A stretch of DNA of 64,000 bases from an uncultured Campylobacter sp. (GCF_938015785.1 NZ_CALLWC010000011.1:1-64000); one strand, 5' to 3'; positions 23,877 to 32,574 are shown, numbered from the stretch's first letter. Made by a program: numbers and translations. Notes: a model not told the origin generated them from the sequence alone.

Positions 23877-25241
23877 ATGAAAATTTTACCCTACGTCGCA
23901 CTTAGCTTGTTTCTTGTCGCCTGCACGCAGGTTTCGCCGCCCGCCGAAAATACCCGTGCCGCAAGCGGCGCCGCCGTAAAGGATGCCGCCAATTCTACCG
24001 GTGCAGGCAATGCCGTCAAAAATTCCGCCCCGTCCAAGATTTCCGCGCCAAAAAACACAGCTTCTGCGAATGCTACCGCTAAAAATTCCACCGCGTCTTC
24101 TATGCGCGAAATTTGGAAATTGCTAGAAAATGCCGATCGGGCGCTGCTTGCCAAAGAGATCTCTCGCGCCGAAGAGCTTGCCGTGCGGGCACAGGAGCTT
24201 AGCGAGCTAAAGCGCATCGAAGTAGGGCGGATTTTTAGCAGATTTGTCCGTGCGCGGATCGCCCTACAGCGCGGCGATACCGACGCCGCAATCTCGCTGG
24301 CGACGGACGCGAGCTCCATGCGAAGCGGAGTAGCGGAGATATATGCTGATGCCGTAAATTACGAGAGCGCTTATACATTCGGGCGCATCTACGAGGCTCG
24401 CGGCGATCGTAAGGGCGCCGTGCGCGAATATGGGCGGGCGCTGTTTGTTTGGACTATGTTTTTGCAGAGCGATCCGGCGCGTGCGGAGGAAATTTTTGCC
24501 CGACTGCAAACGCTCACGCCCGATCCCTATGAGGCTGAAGGCAGAGCTAGCGGTGCTTGCGAGTATCTGCGCGCCAAGGCTAGCTCCGCTTTGAATGAGC
24601 CCGCACCCGAGCCCAAACGTCGCGCACTGAGGGATTTGGCCGTATGGGAAGCGCACTGCTTGCATCTGCGCCCGTTTATAGATGATGGATCGGACGAGCG
24701 CGCGCGTAGGGCTTCGCTCGCGCGGGATTATGCGCAGCTATACGCGGGGCTGGGCGAGCGTGCCGCCGCCCTGGAGCATCTGCTTGCCGCAGCGGAGCTT
24801 TCGGATGCGACGGATCCCGATACGGGCGAGCTTTATCTACAGATCGCGCGACAATTTTTGGCGATTTACAAAGAGGCGAGCGTGAGTAAAATTTCTACGA
24901 GCTATGCACAGAAAAATTTAGCCGCGGCGCAGGATTACGCGAACAGATCGGTAAAGCTCTACGAGGGCATGCGCGGCACCGCCTACGAGCACTCGGGCTA
25001 CGACGGACACGAAATTTTAGGCGAGATCGCGATGATACGCGGCGATCCGTCTGCGGCGCTGAGACATTTCGCGGCGATGAGAGACGATGCGGCGGCACTT
25101 TTGGCATATCAGCAGCTGCCGGCTTACAAGCAGGCTCTGGCTCACGCGCTAGAGTTGCTCGCGCAGTGCTACGATGCGCTAAGGGATAGCAAGAGCAAGG
25201 AGGCGGTTCTGCGCGAGCTTAGGAAGCTAAAGAAGGGCTAG
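23877..25241 (+). CDS. Large alpha-helical lipoprotein with TPR-like repeats
   Basis: The 454-residue protein starts at ATG 23877 after GGAGG (23866-23870). It has a lipobox LFLVAC (Cys16). Residues 17-75 are a low-complexity Ala/Thr/Asn/Lys stretch. The rest is helical with TPR-like helix pairs: AKEISRAEELAVRAQELSEL, YAQLYAGLGERAAALEHLL, and HFAAMRDDAAALLAYQQLP. It probably sits on a membrane as a scaffold, but I do not recognise a specific family. Its closest idea is a COG3014-type or TPR surface lipoprotein; that is loose. It is transcribed alone. Confidence 0.75.
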   Translation: MKILPYVALSLFLVACTQVSPPAENTRAASGAAVKDAANSTGAGNAVKNSAPSKISAPKNTASANATAKNSTASSMREIWKLLENADRALLAKEISRAEELAVRAQELSELKRIEVGRIFSRFVRARIALQRGDTDAAISLATDASSMRSGVAEIYADAVNYESAYTFGRIYEARGDRKGAVREYGRALFVWTMFLQSDPARAEEIFARLQTLTPDPYEAEGRASGACEYLRAKASSALNEPAPEPKRRALRDLAVWEAHCLHLRPFIDDGSDERARRASLARDYAQLYAGLGERAAALEHLLAAAELSDATDPDTGELYLQIARQFLAIYKEASVSKISTSYAQKNLAAAQDYANRSVKLYEGMRGTAYEHSGYDGHEILGEIAMIRGDPSAALRHFAAMRDDAAALLAYQQLPAYKQALAHALELLAQCYDALRDSKSKEAVLRELRKLKKG

Positions 25242-25668
25242 CGGGTTACCGGGCGGCGGAGTTTCGTGAAATTTCGTCGCTGCGCTGCGATGAAATTTGG
25301 CTCGGGCGTTACGCGGTTTTAGCGCTTAGGGCGCGGCAAAATTTTATGCCGTTTGAAGGCGGTGCGGGCTTGCGGCGGGTTAAGACCGCATAGCGGAGTT
25401 TGCGCTTTTGGAGCCCGATTTTGAAAGTAAAATTTATACCCGCGCCGTAGATTTAAAGCGGCATCCGCGCCTGCCGCGGCGATTTATCTTCGCAGCGCAT
25501 TGTCTCTGTATCGCGGCCACTAAAAGCCGCAATTTTGCTAGCGTATGAAGCTTTGCGGGCGCTTTTGAGTGCGCTATGAACGCGGTTCGATGTCGCGCGC
25601 GAGTTATAGCTGGCTTTGGGGGCTGCTTGTGCGTCAGTCGGGCGCAATTTTGTCGCGGCTTCCGTCCG

Positions 25669-25754
25669 TACCGAGCCGCACCAAAGCCCCAAAACTCACA
25701 CGATTTCTAATTTTGCTATCGAGCCGCATCGAACCCCAGCCAAACTCGCGCGGC
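25669..25754 (+). repeat. Dispersed intergenic repeat, copy B (86 bp)
   Basis: It starts TACCGAGCCGCACCAAAGCC and ends AAACTCGCGCGGC. It is the partner of copy A at 23656-23743. Both copies lie upstream of a TATAAT box. Confidence 0.8.
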
Positions 25755-25772
25755 GAAAATCTAAATTTACGC

Positions 25773-25778
25773 TATAAT
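25773..25778 (+). promoter_or_regulatory. Probable -10 box upstream of thiL
   Basis: TATAAT, 19 bases after repeat copy B and 125 bases before the thiL start, implying a long leader. Confidence 0.5.
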
Positions 25779-25902
25779 CTTGCAAAGCGGAACGTAAAAC
25801 TCCTGCTGCGCGTGCGCGACGAAATTTAAACAAGAGCCCGCAAATTAGGGCTTCTTAGCTTTCACGCGGCTGCGGCGTAACGCTAAATTTAACGGAGGGC
25901 GT

Positions 25903-27159
25903 ATGGATAAAGAACGGTATATTTTTGAGAAATTTAAATCGAAGTTTAACGGCGATGATTGCGCCGTAATCGGCGAGCGGGCGTATTGCAAGGATCTTTT
26001 TGTCGAGGGCGTGCACTTTCGCCGCGGCTGGCTGAGCCTGCGCGAAATCGGCGCAAAGGCGATGCTCGTAAACATCTCAGACATGATCGCGACGAATGCG
26101 CGCGCCAAATACGCCCTGCTGGGGCTTGCGCTGCCGCGCGAGATCGGCGCGCGCGAGATCGACGAGCTGTGCGCGGGCGTGAGCGAAACGGCGCGGGAGT
26201 GGGGCATACGGATCATCGGCGGCGACACGATCGGCTCGGATCGCATCGCGCTTAGCGTGAGCCTGATCGGCAAGTGCAAGCGCCCCGTGTTTCGCAGCGG
26301 CGCGCGCGTGGGTGATCTTATCGCGCATACGGGCGAGCTAGGTAGCGTCGGGCGCGATCTGGCGGTGCTTTTAAGAGATGAAATTTCGCCCGCTAGCTCG
26401 CAGACGCAAAACCGAAACGATAAAATTTCGTCGCTGCAAGGTCCAAGCACCGCGCCGCAGGGTCTAAACGCCGATACTTCGACGGCACAAAATCCTGGCG
26501 ATGAGGTGCGAAGCCCGGACGATAAAATTTTACCTGCGGATGCTAAGTTACAGAGCATGGACGCTGAAACTTCGGCAATGCAAATTTTGGATCTTGAGCC
26601 ACAAAGTCTGGACGATAAAATTTTGCCTGCGCGCGCCGAGCCGCAGAGCTTGGACGCTGAAACTTCGGCGCAAAATTCCGTGTCACGAAGCGGAGAGGAT
26701 CACAAGAATTCTACGTCGCAAAGCCTCGCATGCGAAAATTCCGTGTCTCAAAGCCCCGCGTACGAAGGCTCCGTGTTTGATCTGCGCGAGGATCTGCGCG
26801 CAAAAATTTCAAAGAATTCGCGCTTCGTTAGGCCCGTTTTGCGCGATAAGTTTTTTTACAAGGCGGCGAAGTTCATCAGCGCGGCGATGGACATTAGCGA
26901 TGGGCTCGCACAGGACTTGCCCCGCCTGCTGGAGGCTAGCGGCGTGGGTGCGCGCTGGATCGCCCGCCCTAGCGAGGCTGCGATGCAAAGCGGCGAGGAG
27001 TATGAGATTTTGTTCAGCTTCGCACCGAAATTTTTGCCCAAAATCTACGCGATTGCCGCTAAGGCGGGCGTCGCGATCAATATTATCGCCGAGGTTTGCC
27101 CGCGCACGCCGCAAAGCTCTATGGAATTTCGCGGCAGCTCGCACCACTTCGCTCCTTGA
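25903..27159 (+). CDS. thiL: Thiamine-monophosphate kinase with a large low-complexity insertion
   Basis: ThiL converts thiamine phosphate to the diphosphate with ATP. The catalytic parts are intact on both sides of an insert: GDDCAVIG near residue 17, the Mg/ATP-binding motif VNISDMIA (56-63), GGDTIGSD (106-113), then MDISDGLAQDLPRLL (329-343) and SGEEYEILFS. The protein is 418 residues against roughly 270-280 usual for the genus. The excess is residues about 160-305 (DNA 26380-26815), Ser/Ala/Gln-rich with internal repeats and no motif of its own. The insert lies between LLRD and RPVLRDKF, probably a surface loop, so activity may survive. RBS GGAGGG precedes the ATG. Confidence 0.88.
   Translation: MDKERYIFEKFKSKFNGDDCAVIGERAYCKDLFVEGVHFRRGWLSLREIGAKAMLVNISDMIATNARAKYALLGLALPREIGAREIDELCAGVSETAREWGIRIIGGDTIGSDRIALSVSLIGKCKRPVFRSGARVGDLIAHTGELGSVGRDLAVLLRDEISPASSQTQNRNDKISSLQGPSTAPQGLNADTSTAQNPGDEVRSPDDKILPADAKLQSMDAETSAMQILDLEPQSLDDKILPARAEPQSLDAETSAQNSVSRSGEDHKNSTSQSLACENSVSQSPAYEGSVFDLREDLRAKISKNSRFVRPVLRDKFFYKAAKFISAAMDISDGLAQDLPRLLEASGVGARWIARPSEAAMQSGEEYEILFSFAPKFLPKIYAIAAKAGVAINIIAEVCPRTPQSSMEFRGSSHHFAP
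26380..26815 (+). repeat. In-frame repeat-bearing insertion within thiL, with a 93-bp direct repeat
   Basis: A 93-bp unit starts at 26518 and again at 26611 (both begin GACGATAAAATTTT). In protein this is DDKILPA.A followed by QS.DAETSA twice at 31-residue spacing. A third, weaker copy precedes it (QGLNADTSTAQ) and shorter NSVSQS-type units follow. Every period is a multiple of three, so the frame is kept. Confidence 0.85.
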
Positions 27160-27347
27160 AATTTGCTGAGCTCACTTTAAATTTTACGGCGCGCGGCATG
27201 GAATTTGAAATTTCGCGGAGCCACTGAATTTTGTGGAGGGACAGAATTTCGTGAAGCCGAGGAATTTGGAATTTGAAATTTCGCCCCTTCACGTAGCCTA
27301 CACGCAAGCTCGCTATCATACCGCTACAAAATTTACAAAGGAGCCGT

Positions 27348-27785
27348 ATGAGGGAGATCGTAAAAAAATTTGTCGCAGGCGACGCGGATATTGTATTCGC
27401 TAGACTTTCCGTTATCATCGTGCTTGCCGTGATGGGCAACTACAAGTGGTTTGAGTTTGAGGTAGAGGCTTTAAAGCCGCTCTTTTCGCAGACGTGGCTT
27501 TCGTTTTTGCCGTCAGCGCTCGGGGACGCCGGCGCGAGCTATTTTTTGGGCGTGGTGGAGACCGTGGGCTATCTCTCGCTCATCGCGGGCTTTTTCAAGC
27601 CGAAGGCAGGCATCGTGGGCGATCTCATCGTGATCGTCATGGCGCTGAGCACGCTCAGCCTACTGCCGCAGCTGGGCAAGATCGACGGCTTTATCTTTAA
27701 AGACCTTTTCTTGCTAGGCCTTGGCTTGGTGCTGCTAAAATACGACCTGGCGCGCCTTTGTCGCGGAGAAAAAAGCTGCGATTGA
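27348..27785 (+). CDS. DUF417 family (YkgB/RclC-like) inner-membrane protein
   Basis: The 145-residue protein has four hydrophobic segments (about residues 19-30, 64-82, 87-107 and 117-130). It carries family-like stretches WFEFEVEALKPLFSQ, ETVGYLSLIAGFF and KDLFLLGLGLVLL. In E. coli the RclC member is linked with resistance to reactive chlorine; whether that holds here is unknown. RBS AAAGGAG precedes the ATG. It is a single gene between thiL and a non-coding stretch. Confidence 0.8.
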   Translation: MREIVKKFVAGDADIVFARLSVIIVLAVMGNYKWFEFEVEALKPLFSQTWLSFLPSALGDAGASYFLGVVETVGYLSLIAGFFKPKAGIVGDLIVIVMALSTLSLLPQLGKIDGFIFKDLFLLGLGLVLLKYDLARLCRGEKSCD

Positions 27786-28197
27786 GCCATCAAAACATAT
27801 TGGCGTCGGTTCCGACGCAACACTAAATGATCGCGCACGGCGAGTTTGAGGCGTTTAATTTGAAGCCTGCTTTGCTAGCCGGTTGGCGCTTGAGCCTGCT
27901 TGCATAGCACCCTTTAAAATACGGCCGCGCGCTAAAATTTTATGACGTGCGGTTGAAATTTATCGAGCTGCGGTAATTAAATTTTGCCAACGCTCAAACT
28001 CAAAATTATAAAATTTAAATCGACCTATCAGATTGTGCCACAAATTGAGTCGCGTTAAATTTGACAACGGAAGCTTAATCCTAAGCTCAAAGCATTAGAT
28101 TTAGATCCGGCTGAATTCGCATTTGATTAAGCGAAACGAAAAGCGCAAAGTTATATCATTCCTTAGAAATTCTGCAATTTTTTCGAAAGGATGAGAT
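27786..28197. other. Non-coding region before the asparaginase-like gene
   Basis: About 410 bases, increasingly AT-rich to the right. I see scattered TAAAATTTTA words and a TTATATCATT stretch at about 28150-28159 that may be the -10 region of the next gene. No gene, tRNA or clear hairpin. Confidence 0.5.
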
Positions 28198-29238
28198 ATG
28201 AAGCACTTTTCACTCTCAAAGGCCGTTTTTATGGCGGCGAGTCTGGCCCTGCTCGGGCTAACGGCTGCGAATGCGCAGGAGAAATTTTCCCCCGTCATCG
28301 TCATTCACGGCGGCACCAGCGGGCTTGATCTAACCAAGGAGGAATTTAAAATCCGCGAGGAGCCGATGAAAAAGGCGCTTTTGGCTGGTCAAGCCGTCCT
28401 TGAAAAAGGCGGTAGCGCGATGGATGCGGTAACTGCGGCGATAATGGTGCTTGAGGACGATCCGAATTTCAACGCGGGCAAGGGCGCGGTATTTACCGCC
28501 GACGGATTTAACGAGCTTGATGCCTCGATCATGGACGGCTCGACCAAAAAAGCAGGCGCGGTCGCTATGGCGCGGCATATCAAAAACCCTATCCTAGGCG
28601 CCAGGCTCGTGATGGATAAGACGTGGCATACGCTAGTCGCAGGCGAGGGAGCCGACAAGCTCGCTAAAGAAAACGGCCTAGAGATGGTCGATCAGAAGTA
28701 TTTTTTCACGCAGTTTAGATACGACGCGCTGCAAAAAGCTAAAGAAAAACAAAAGCTGCTACTTGATAGCGAAAAGGCGAAAAAGACGTCGCTAAATTTA
28801 CACGAGCGCCCGTATCTCGGCACCGTGGGCGCGATCGCGCTGGATAAAAACGGCAACCTAGCTGCAGCGACCAGCACCGGCGGCATGACCAATAAAATGA
28901 CCGGCCGCATCGGCGATAGCCCGATAATCGGCTCGGGAACCTACGCCGACAACGACTCGGTGGCGGTTTCTTGCACCGGCACGGGCGACATCTACATGCG
29001 CGTAAACGCCGCGCACGAGGTCTCAGCTCTATATAAATACAAAACCTCCGACGTGCAAAAGGCCGCCGAAGAAGCGGTAAAAGAGGTCAAAGCTCTAGGC
29101 GGTAGCGGCGGCATCATCTCGATCGACAAGCACGGACACACGGGCTTTGCATGGACGAAAGACAAGCTCGGCATGTATCACGGCGAAGCAAGACTCGGAG
29201 CCAAACCGATCGTTTACTGGCCGCTTGGCGAAAAATAA
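28198..29238 (+). CDS. Exported isoaspartyl peptidase/L-asparaginase (Ntn-hydrolase)
   Basis: The 346-residue precursor has a signal peptide (residues 1-26, ending AANA). It is a plant-type asparaginase: PVIVIHGGTSG near 32-42, NFNAGKGAVFTADGFNELDASIMDG (split over 91-114), and the autocleavage site before Thr209 in GTVGAIALD. After maturation Thr209 is the nucleophile; TSTGGMTNKMTGRIGDSPI is the conserved substrate region. The enzyme releases ammonia from asparagine or isoaspartyl peptides in the periplasm. A decayed copy of its last 40 or so codons lies about 2.5 kb downstream. It has its own terminator. Confidence 0.92.
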   Translation: MKHFSLSKAVFMAASLALLGLTAANAQEKFSPVIVIHGGTSGLDLTKEEFKIREEPMKKALLAGQAVLEKGGSAMDAVTAAIMVLEDDPNFNAGKGAVFTADGFNELDASIMDGSTKKAGAVAMARHIKNPILGARLVMDKTWHTLVAGEGADKLAKENGLEMVDQKYFFTQFRYDALQKAKEKQKLLLDSEKAKKTSLNLHERPYLGTVGAIALDKNGNLAAATSTGGMTNKMTGRIGDSPIIGSGTYADNDSVAVSCTGTGDIYMRVNAAHEVSALYKYKTSDVQKAAEEAVKEVKALGGSGGIISIDKHGHTGFAWTKDKLGMYHGEARLGAKPIVYWPLGEK

Positions 29239-29242
29239 GCGT

Positions 29243-29271
29243 AAATTTAGCCCCTTTGCGGGGCTAAATTT
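29243..29271 (+). terminator. Rho-independent terminator of the asparaginase-like gene
   Basis: AAATTTAGCCCC (29243-29254) pairs perfectly with GGGGCTAAATTT (29260-29271), 12 bp with a 5-base loop. The flanking A/T run makes it usable on both strands. Confidence 0.85.
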
Positions 29272-29416
29272 AAATCAAATAGCGAGGATAAATACGCTTT
29301 TTTCGCATGTCTATTAAATTTGGCGCCTTCGTCGATCAAGCGCTTCGGCAAGGCTAAATTCGATTAAATTTTACCAAAATCCATATTTCTTGATACCAAA
29401 GCGCTCAAATTTCAGG

Positions 29417-29422
29417 TAGAAT
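29417..29422 (+). promoter_or_regulatory. Probable -10 box for the kinase-ligase gene
   Basis: TAGAAT, 28 bases before the ATG at 29450, after the AGGT of an AT-rich stretch. It suggests the cassette has its own promoter. Confidence 0.5.
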
Positions 29423-29449
29423 ATCGCCACATAAAATCAAGGCGGTAAA

Positions 29450-30943
29450 ATGAGAAAATTTATAGTCGTTCGCGGACACGCGGGCTCGGGTAAAACGACT
29501 TTCGCAAAAGAGAAAATTAAAGAATTTAAAAACGAATATCCGCAGGCGCAAATTTATCATCTGGAAAACGATATGTTTCTAACCGATGAGGCGGGGGTTT
29601 ATACTTGGTCGCCGAAGCTTTTGGAAGACGCGAAGCGCAAGGTCGCCCGCGAGATAAAGCAGGCGTATAAATTTGCCCTGGAAAACAAAGCTAAAGACGT
29701 TCTTATCGTGCTTAGCAACGTGAGTGCGCGCACCAAAGAGCTGCTAAGCCTAAAAGAGCAAGCCGCCCAGAATGGATTTATTTTCGAGTGCTTTAGAATG
29801 CAAAATTTCTTCGCCTCCGAGCACGGCGTCGATGAAAATACGGTAATAGCGATGTTTATCAAGGTCGCAAACAACAAAATAGAGGGCGAAATTTTGATCC
29901 CGCCCGTTAATCCTATGAGCGAAAGCGTAGCGCAAAAGATTAAAGACGCGGCGGCTCTAAACAGGCGCGATCTGCCCTTTGATGCGGCGCAAAACACCTA
30001 CCTAACGAAAAAATATATCGCCGCTACGCAGGATAAAAGGCTCTGGAGTGCGCGTCAAAGCGAGCTTTACCCAGAGCTTCGCACCTACAAATACTCAAAA
30101 CGCGTCTTTTTCAAAGCCGATTGGGATAAGGCGCTACTTGAGATGCGCGGGCTCATAATGGACGATGATCTAAATATCATCGTGCGCCCGTTTAAAAAGG
30201 TCTATAACTATTCGGAATTTACCTCGCACAAAAGCCTTTATCCTATCGACATCACGGACGATACGCCCGTGCTTGCCGTGCGAAAGGTAAACGGCTTTTT
30301 GGGGTGTTGCACCTACGTAGATATCGGCGAAAGCGGCGCGAGCTTTAACCGCCGCGTCATCTACTCCACGACGGGATCGACCGATAGTAGATTTGCACAG
30401 ATGGCGCGCGAGCACTGCTGCAAATTTGAAGAGATTTTCAAACGCTATCCAAATAAAACTTTTTTATTTGAGATCACCGACGAGAGCGACCCGCACATCG
30501 TAGAAGAGGAGCTTGGAGAAACTTTTATCGGACTTATCGACGTTAAAACCGGCGCGCAAGAGAGCGAATTTGAGCTGGATAAGATCGCCGCAAGCACTGC
30601 CGGAGTGCTAAAAAGACCTTTTTATAAAGAGGGCGAGCAGTATCTAAAAACGAGCTTTGCGGAGCTTAAAAATATAGTCAAAGAGGCGAAATTCGAGGGC
30701 TTTATGGTATATATCCCGAGCCAGAATGACTTTTGCTTTAAGATGAAAACGCCTTATTATCTCGTGAATAAATTTTTCGCTCGCAGTAAAAACGAAGCGC
30801 TTTCCGGCAAACTGGATAAAACCAAGCTTGATGAGGAATTTCACCCATTAGTCGATCACATCAAAGCAAACGAGCGTGAATTTAGATCCCTTGACGAGCA
30901 GGGCAAGCTAGGCTTTATAAAAGAATTTTTAGAAAAAGTTTAA
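29450..30943 (+). CDS. Fused polynucleotide kinase-like P-loop domain and RNA ligase (Rnl1-like nucleotidyltransferase)
   Basis: The 497-residue protein has two parts. Residues 1-150 are a P-loop kinase domain with Walker A GHAGSGKT (9-16) and an Asp-containing strand end ENDMF (39-43), as in 5'-OH polynucleotide kinases. Residues about 185-460 match a covalent nucleotidyltransferase: RGLIMD (233-238), the nucleotide-binding Lys279 in KVNG (motif I), FLFEI (338-342, motif IIIa), EGFMV (416-420, motif IV) and FKMKT (430-434, motif V). This predicts 5' phosphorylation and sealing of RNA. Next gene 80 bases on is a phosphoesterase, completing the healing-and-sealing set known from Pnkp and phage T4. 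Target RNA unknown. Confidence 0.8.
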   Translation: MRKFIVVRGHAGSGKTTFAKEKIKEFKNEYPQAQIYHLENDMFLTDEAGVYTWSPKLLEDAKRKVAREIKQAYKFALENKAKDVLIVLSNVSARTKELLSLKEQAAQNGFIFECFRMQNFFASEHGVDENTVIAMFIKVANNKIEGEILIPPVNPMSESVAQKIKDAAALNRRDLPFDAAQNTYLTKKYIAATQDKRLWSARQSELYPELRTYKYSKRVFFKADWDKALLEMRGLIMDDDLNIIVRPFKKVYNYSEFTSHKSLYPIDITDDTPVLAVRKVNGFLGCCTYVDIGESGASFNRRVIYSTTGSTDSRFAQMAREHCCKFEEIFKRYPNKTFLFEITDESDPHIVEEELGETFIGLIDVKTGAQESEFELDKIAASTAGVLKRPFYKEGEQYLKTSFAELKNIVKEAKFEGFMVYIPSQNDFCFKMKTPYYLVNKFFARSKNEALSGKLDKTKLDEEFHPLVDHIKANEREFRSLDEQGKLGFIKEFLEKV

Positions 30944-31023
30944 CGTTTACCGTGCGAATATTTGGCACCGCGTAAATTTACGTAAAGCTCAAATTTGATG
31001 CGGCGATTAAAATTTAAAGGAAA

Positions 31024-31623
31024 ATGATGATATTTTTTACCTCCGATTTGCATTTTTATCACGGCAATATTATGAAATACTGCCCTAAATTTAGGGCTTT
31101 TAACGACGTAAGCGAGATGAACGAAAAGCTAATAGAGCTCTGGAATGCCGTAGTGGGGCCCGAGGATACGGTTTATGATCTGGGCGATTTTGCGTTTTGT
31201 AATAAATTAAAAGATCTAAAAAGCGTCGCGCGTAGGCTAAACGGCTCGCATGTGCTGATTTTAGGCAACCACGATACGCTCATTAGCCAAAACAAAGAAG
31301 CGCTGCTGCGCGAGCTAAAAGAGGACGGAAATCCCATCTTTAGCGATATCCTGCACTACAAGGAGCTAAATTTTGACGGCGGCGCGGGCGTGATGAAGGA
31401 CGGCAAAACGGGTATGAGCATCTGTATGTTTCACTATCCCGTAGAGGAGCACAACCGCGCCCAGAAAGGTTCTTTTATGCTTCACGGACACTTGCACGAC
31501 CGCGCTTCCAGCCTAGAAGGTCGCATACTAAACGTAGGCTTTGACTCGCACGGCAAAATTTTAAGCTTAGACGAGATCGTGCAAATTTTAGGGCAAAAGG
31601 AGATTGCGGCAAGATACTCGTGA
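31024..31623 (+). CDS. Calcineurin-like metallophosphoesterase paired with the kinase-ligase
   Basis: The 199-residue protein has all metal-binding motifs of the family in order: SDLHFYHGNI (8-17), LGDFAF (56-61), GNHDT (80-84), FHYPVEEH (near 138) and HGHLHD (near 153). It resembles the phage and bacterial type with the HFYHGN start. Alone its substrate cannot be named. Given the neighbour, a role in removing a 3' phosphate or 2',3' cyclic phosphate before ligation is plausible, as the central domain of Pnkp does, but this is inference. RBS AAAGGA precedes the ATG. Confidence 0.85.
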   Translation: MMIFFTSDLHFYHGNIMKYCPKFRAFNDVSEMNEKLIELWNAVVGPEDTVYDLGDFAFCNKLKDLKSVARRLNGSHVLILGNHDTLISQNKEALLRELKEDGNPIFSDILHYKELNFDGGAGVMKDGKTGMSICMFHYPVEEHNRAQKGSFMLHGHLHDRASSLEGRILNVGFDSHGKILSLDEIVQILGQKEIAARYS

Positions 31624-32574
31624 TCCGGGCTAAACACGGACAGCCGCAGCATTAATTTAAGCGCAGCCTGCCGCAATATCTTACAAAAGCACCCGCATAG
31701 TACCGGGATAGACAAAGCGCTCGGCGACATCATCTCGATCGATAAGCGCTGACGCACGGGCTTTACGTGGACGAAAGATAAGCTCGGTATGTATCACGGC
31801 GAAGCAAGGCTCGGAGACAAACCGATCGTTTACTGGCCGCTTGGCGAGAAATGGCAAAAATTTAAGCAGGCAGCGGATAGTGCGAAGGTCGTAAGAGCGC
31901 CCAGCTAGAAATGATCAAATTTAGCCTCTTTTGTCTCGTTTGCTCTTTGACCCCGCGTAAATTTTAAAATTTGCCGCACGTTTTAAAAGGATCGGCGTGC
32001 GTTTAAAGGGCGGCTATGCGCTTAAAATAGCTGCGCCGCCAGTTTTAATAAAGCTTCGCTTCGCCAGAGTAGAGCTTGTCTAAATTTTAAATTTACCCGC
32101 GCGTAGTCCATGCCAACGCGCTGAATGGCAAGAATGGGAGACGGAATAGCTTCCGTTTGAATATCAAAACCCAAAACGACGCCGCCTTTTGTGCGGGCTA
32201 TGAATACGGCATGTATGAGATAGCAGAGCAAGGTGGGATCCAATCGGCAAGGCGCGAAATTTTCGCGAAATTTTGCCGATTATCGCGCGCGATTTTATCT
32301 AAGCTACTGCAAATTTTATCCCTAGCTGCCGCGATCTTGTCCGCGTCCAAATAAAATTTCACGAAATTCCGTAGAATTTTCGCTATGTATTCTGCAAACC
32401 GGCGGGCGAAATTTTGCGGACGCGACCGAATTACATGCGCAAATTCCGCCGTCAAATTATAATCTGGCGCAAATTTTACGGACTGAATCGCTAGCTAAAT
32501 TTAAACTCACGCGGTTAAGCCCAGCAAGCCCGCTTGCTAAAATTTCGTTCGCGCAGAATTTCATTTGTGAAAAG
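31624..32574. other. Region of decayed sequence between the phosphoesterase gene and the histidine kinase gene
   Basis: It contains the asparaginase remnant (31711-31908). Around 32110-32240 there are coding-like pieces in different frames (for example NDAAFCAGYEYGMYEIAEQ at about 32171-32227) that look like another broken gene I cannot name. From about 32250 on it is AAATTT-rich and non-coding. Confidence 0.5.
31711..31908 (+). pseudogene. Remnant of the 3' end of the asparaginase-like gene
   Basis: Read from 31711 the frame gives DKALGDIISIDKR, a TGA stop, then RTGFTWTKDKLGMYHGEARL and KPIVYWPLGEK, matching the last 40 or so residues of the intact gene at 28198-29238. The stop replaces a Gly codon. 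Over the 80 bases from 31768 I count four mismatches with 29152-29231. Unlike the intact gene the remnant continues 18 codons past LGEK to TAG at 31906-31908. It marks a duplication or integration scar around the RNA-repair pair. Confidence 0.9.

Larger units (their letters stand above)
25242..25902. other. Non-coding region containing repeat copy B and the thiL promoter
   Basis: About 660 bases without a supported gene. It is GC-rich at first, then carries the 86-bp repeat (25669-25754), TATAAT (25773-25778) and a long thiL leader. Frames here are repeat-driven. Confidence 0.6.

Noticed and set aside
26501..27169. 222-codon frame overlapping thiL
   Set aside because: It lies in another frame of thiL and its repeat insert, is Arg/Cys-rich, and thiL motifs continue on both sides.
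31741..31908. Possible short functional protein from the asparaginase remnant
   Set aside because: It lacks the nucleophile region and signal peptide and contains an internal stop.
32022..32243. Minus-strand 73-codon frame in the decayed region
   Set aside because: Plausible-looking pieces occur on both strands in several frames; no start signal or family match.
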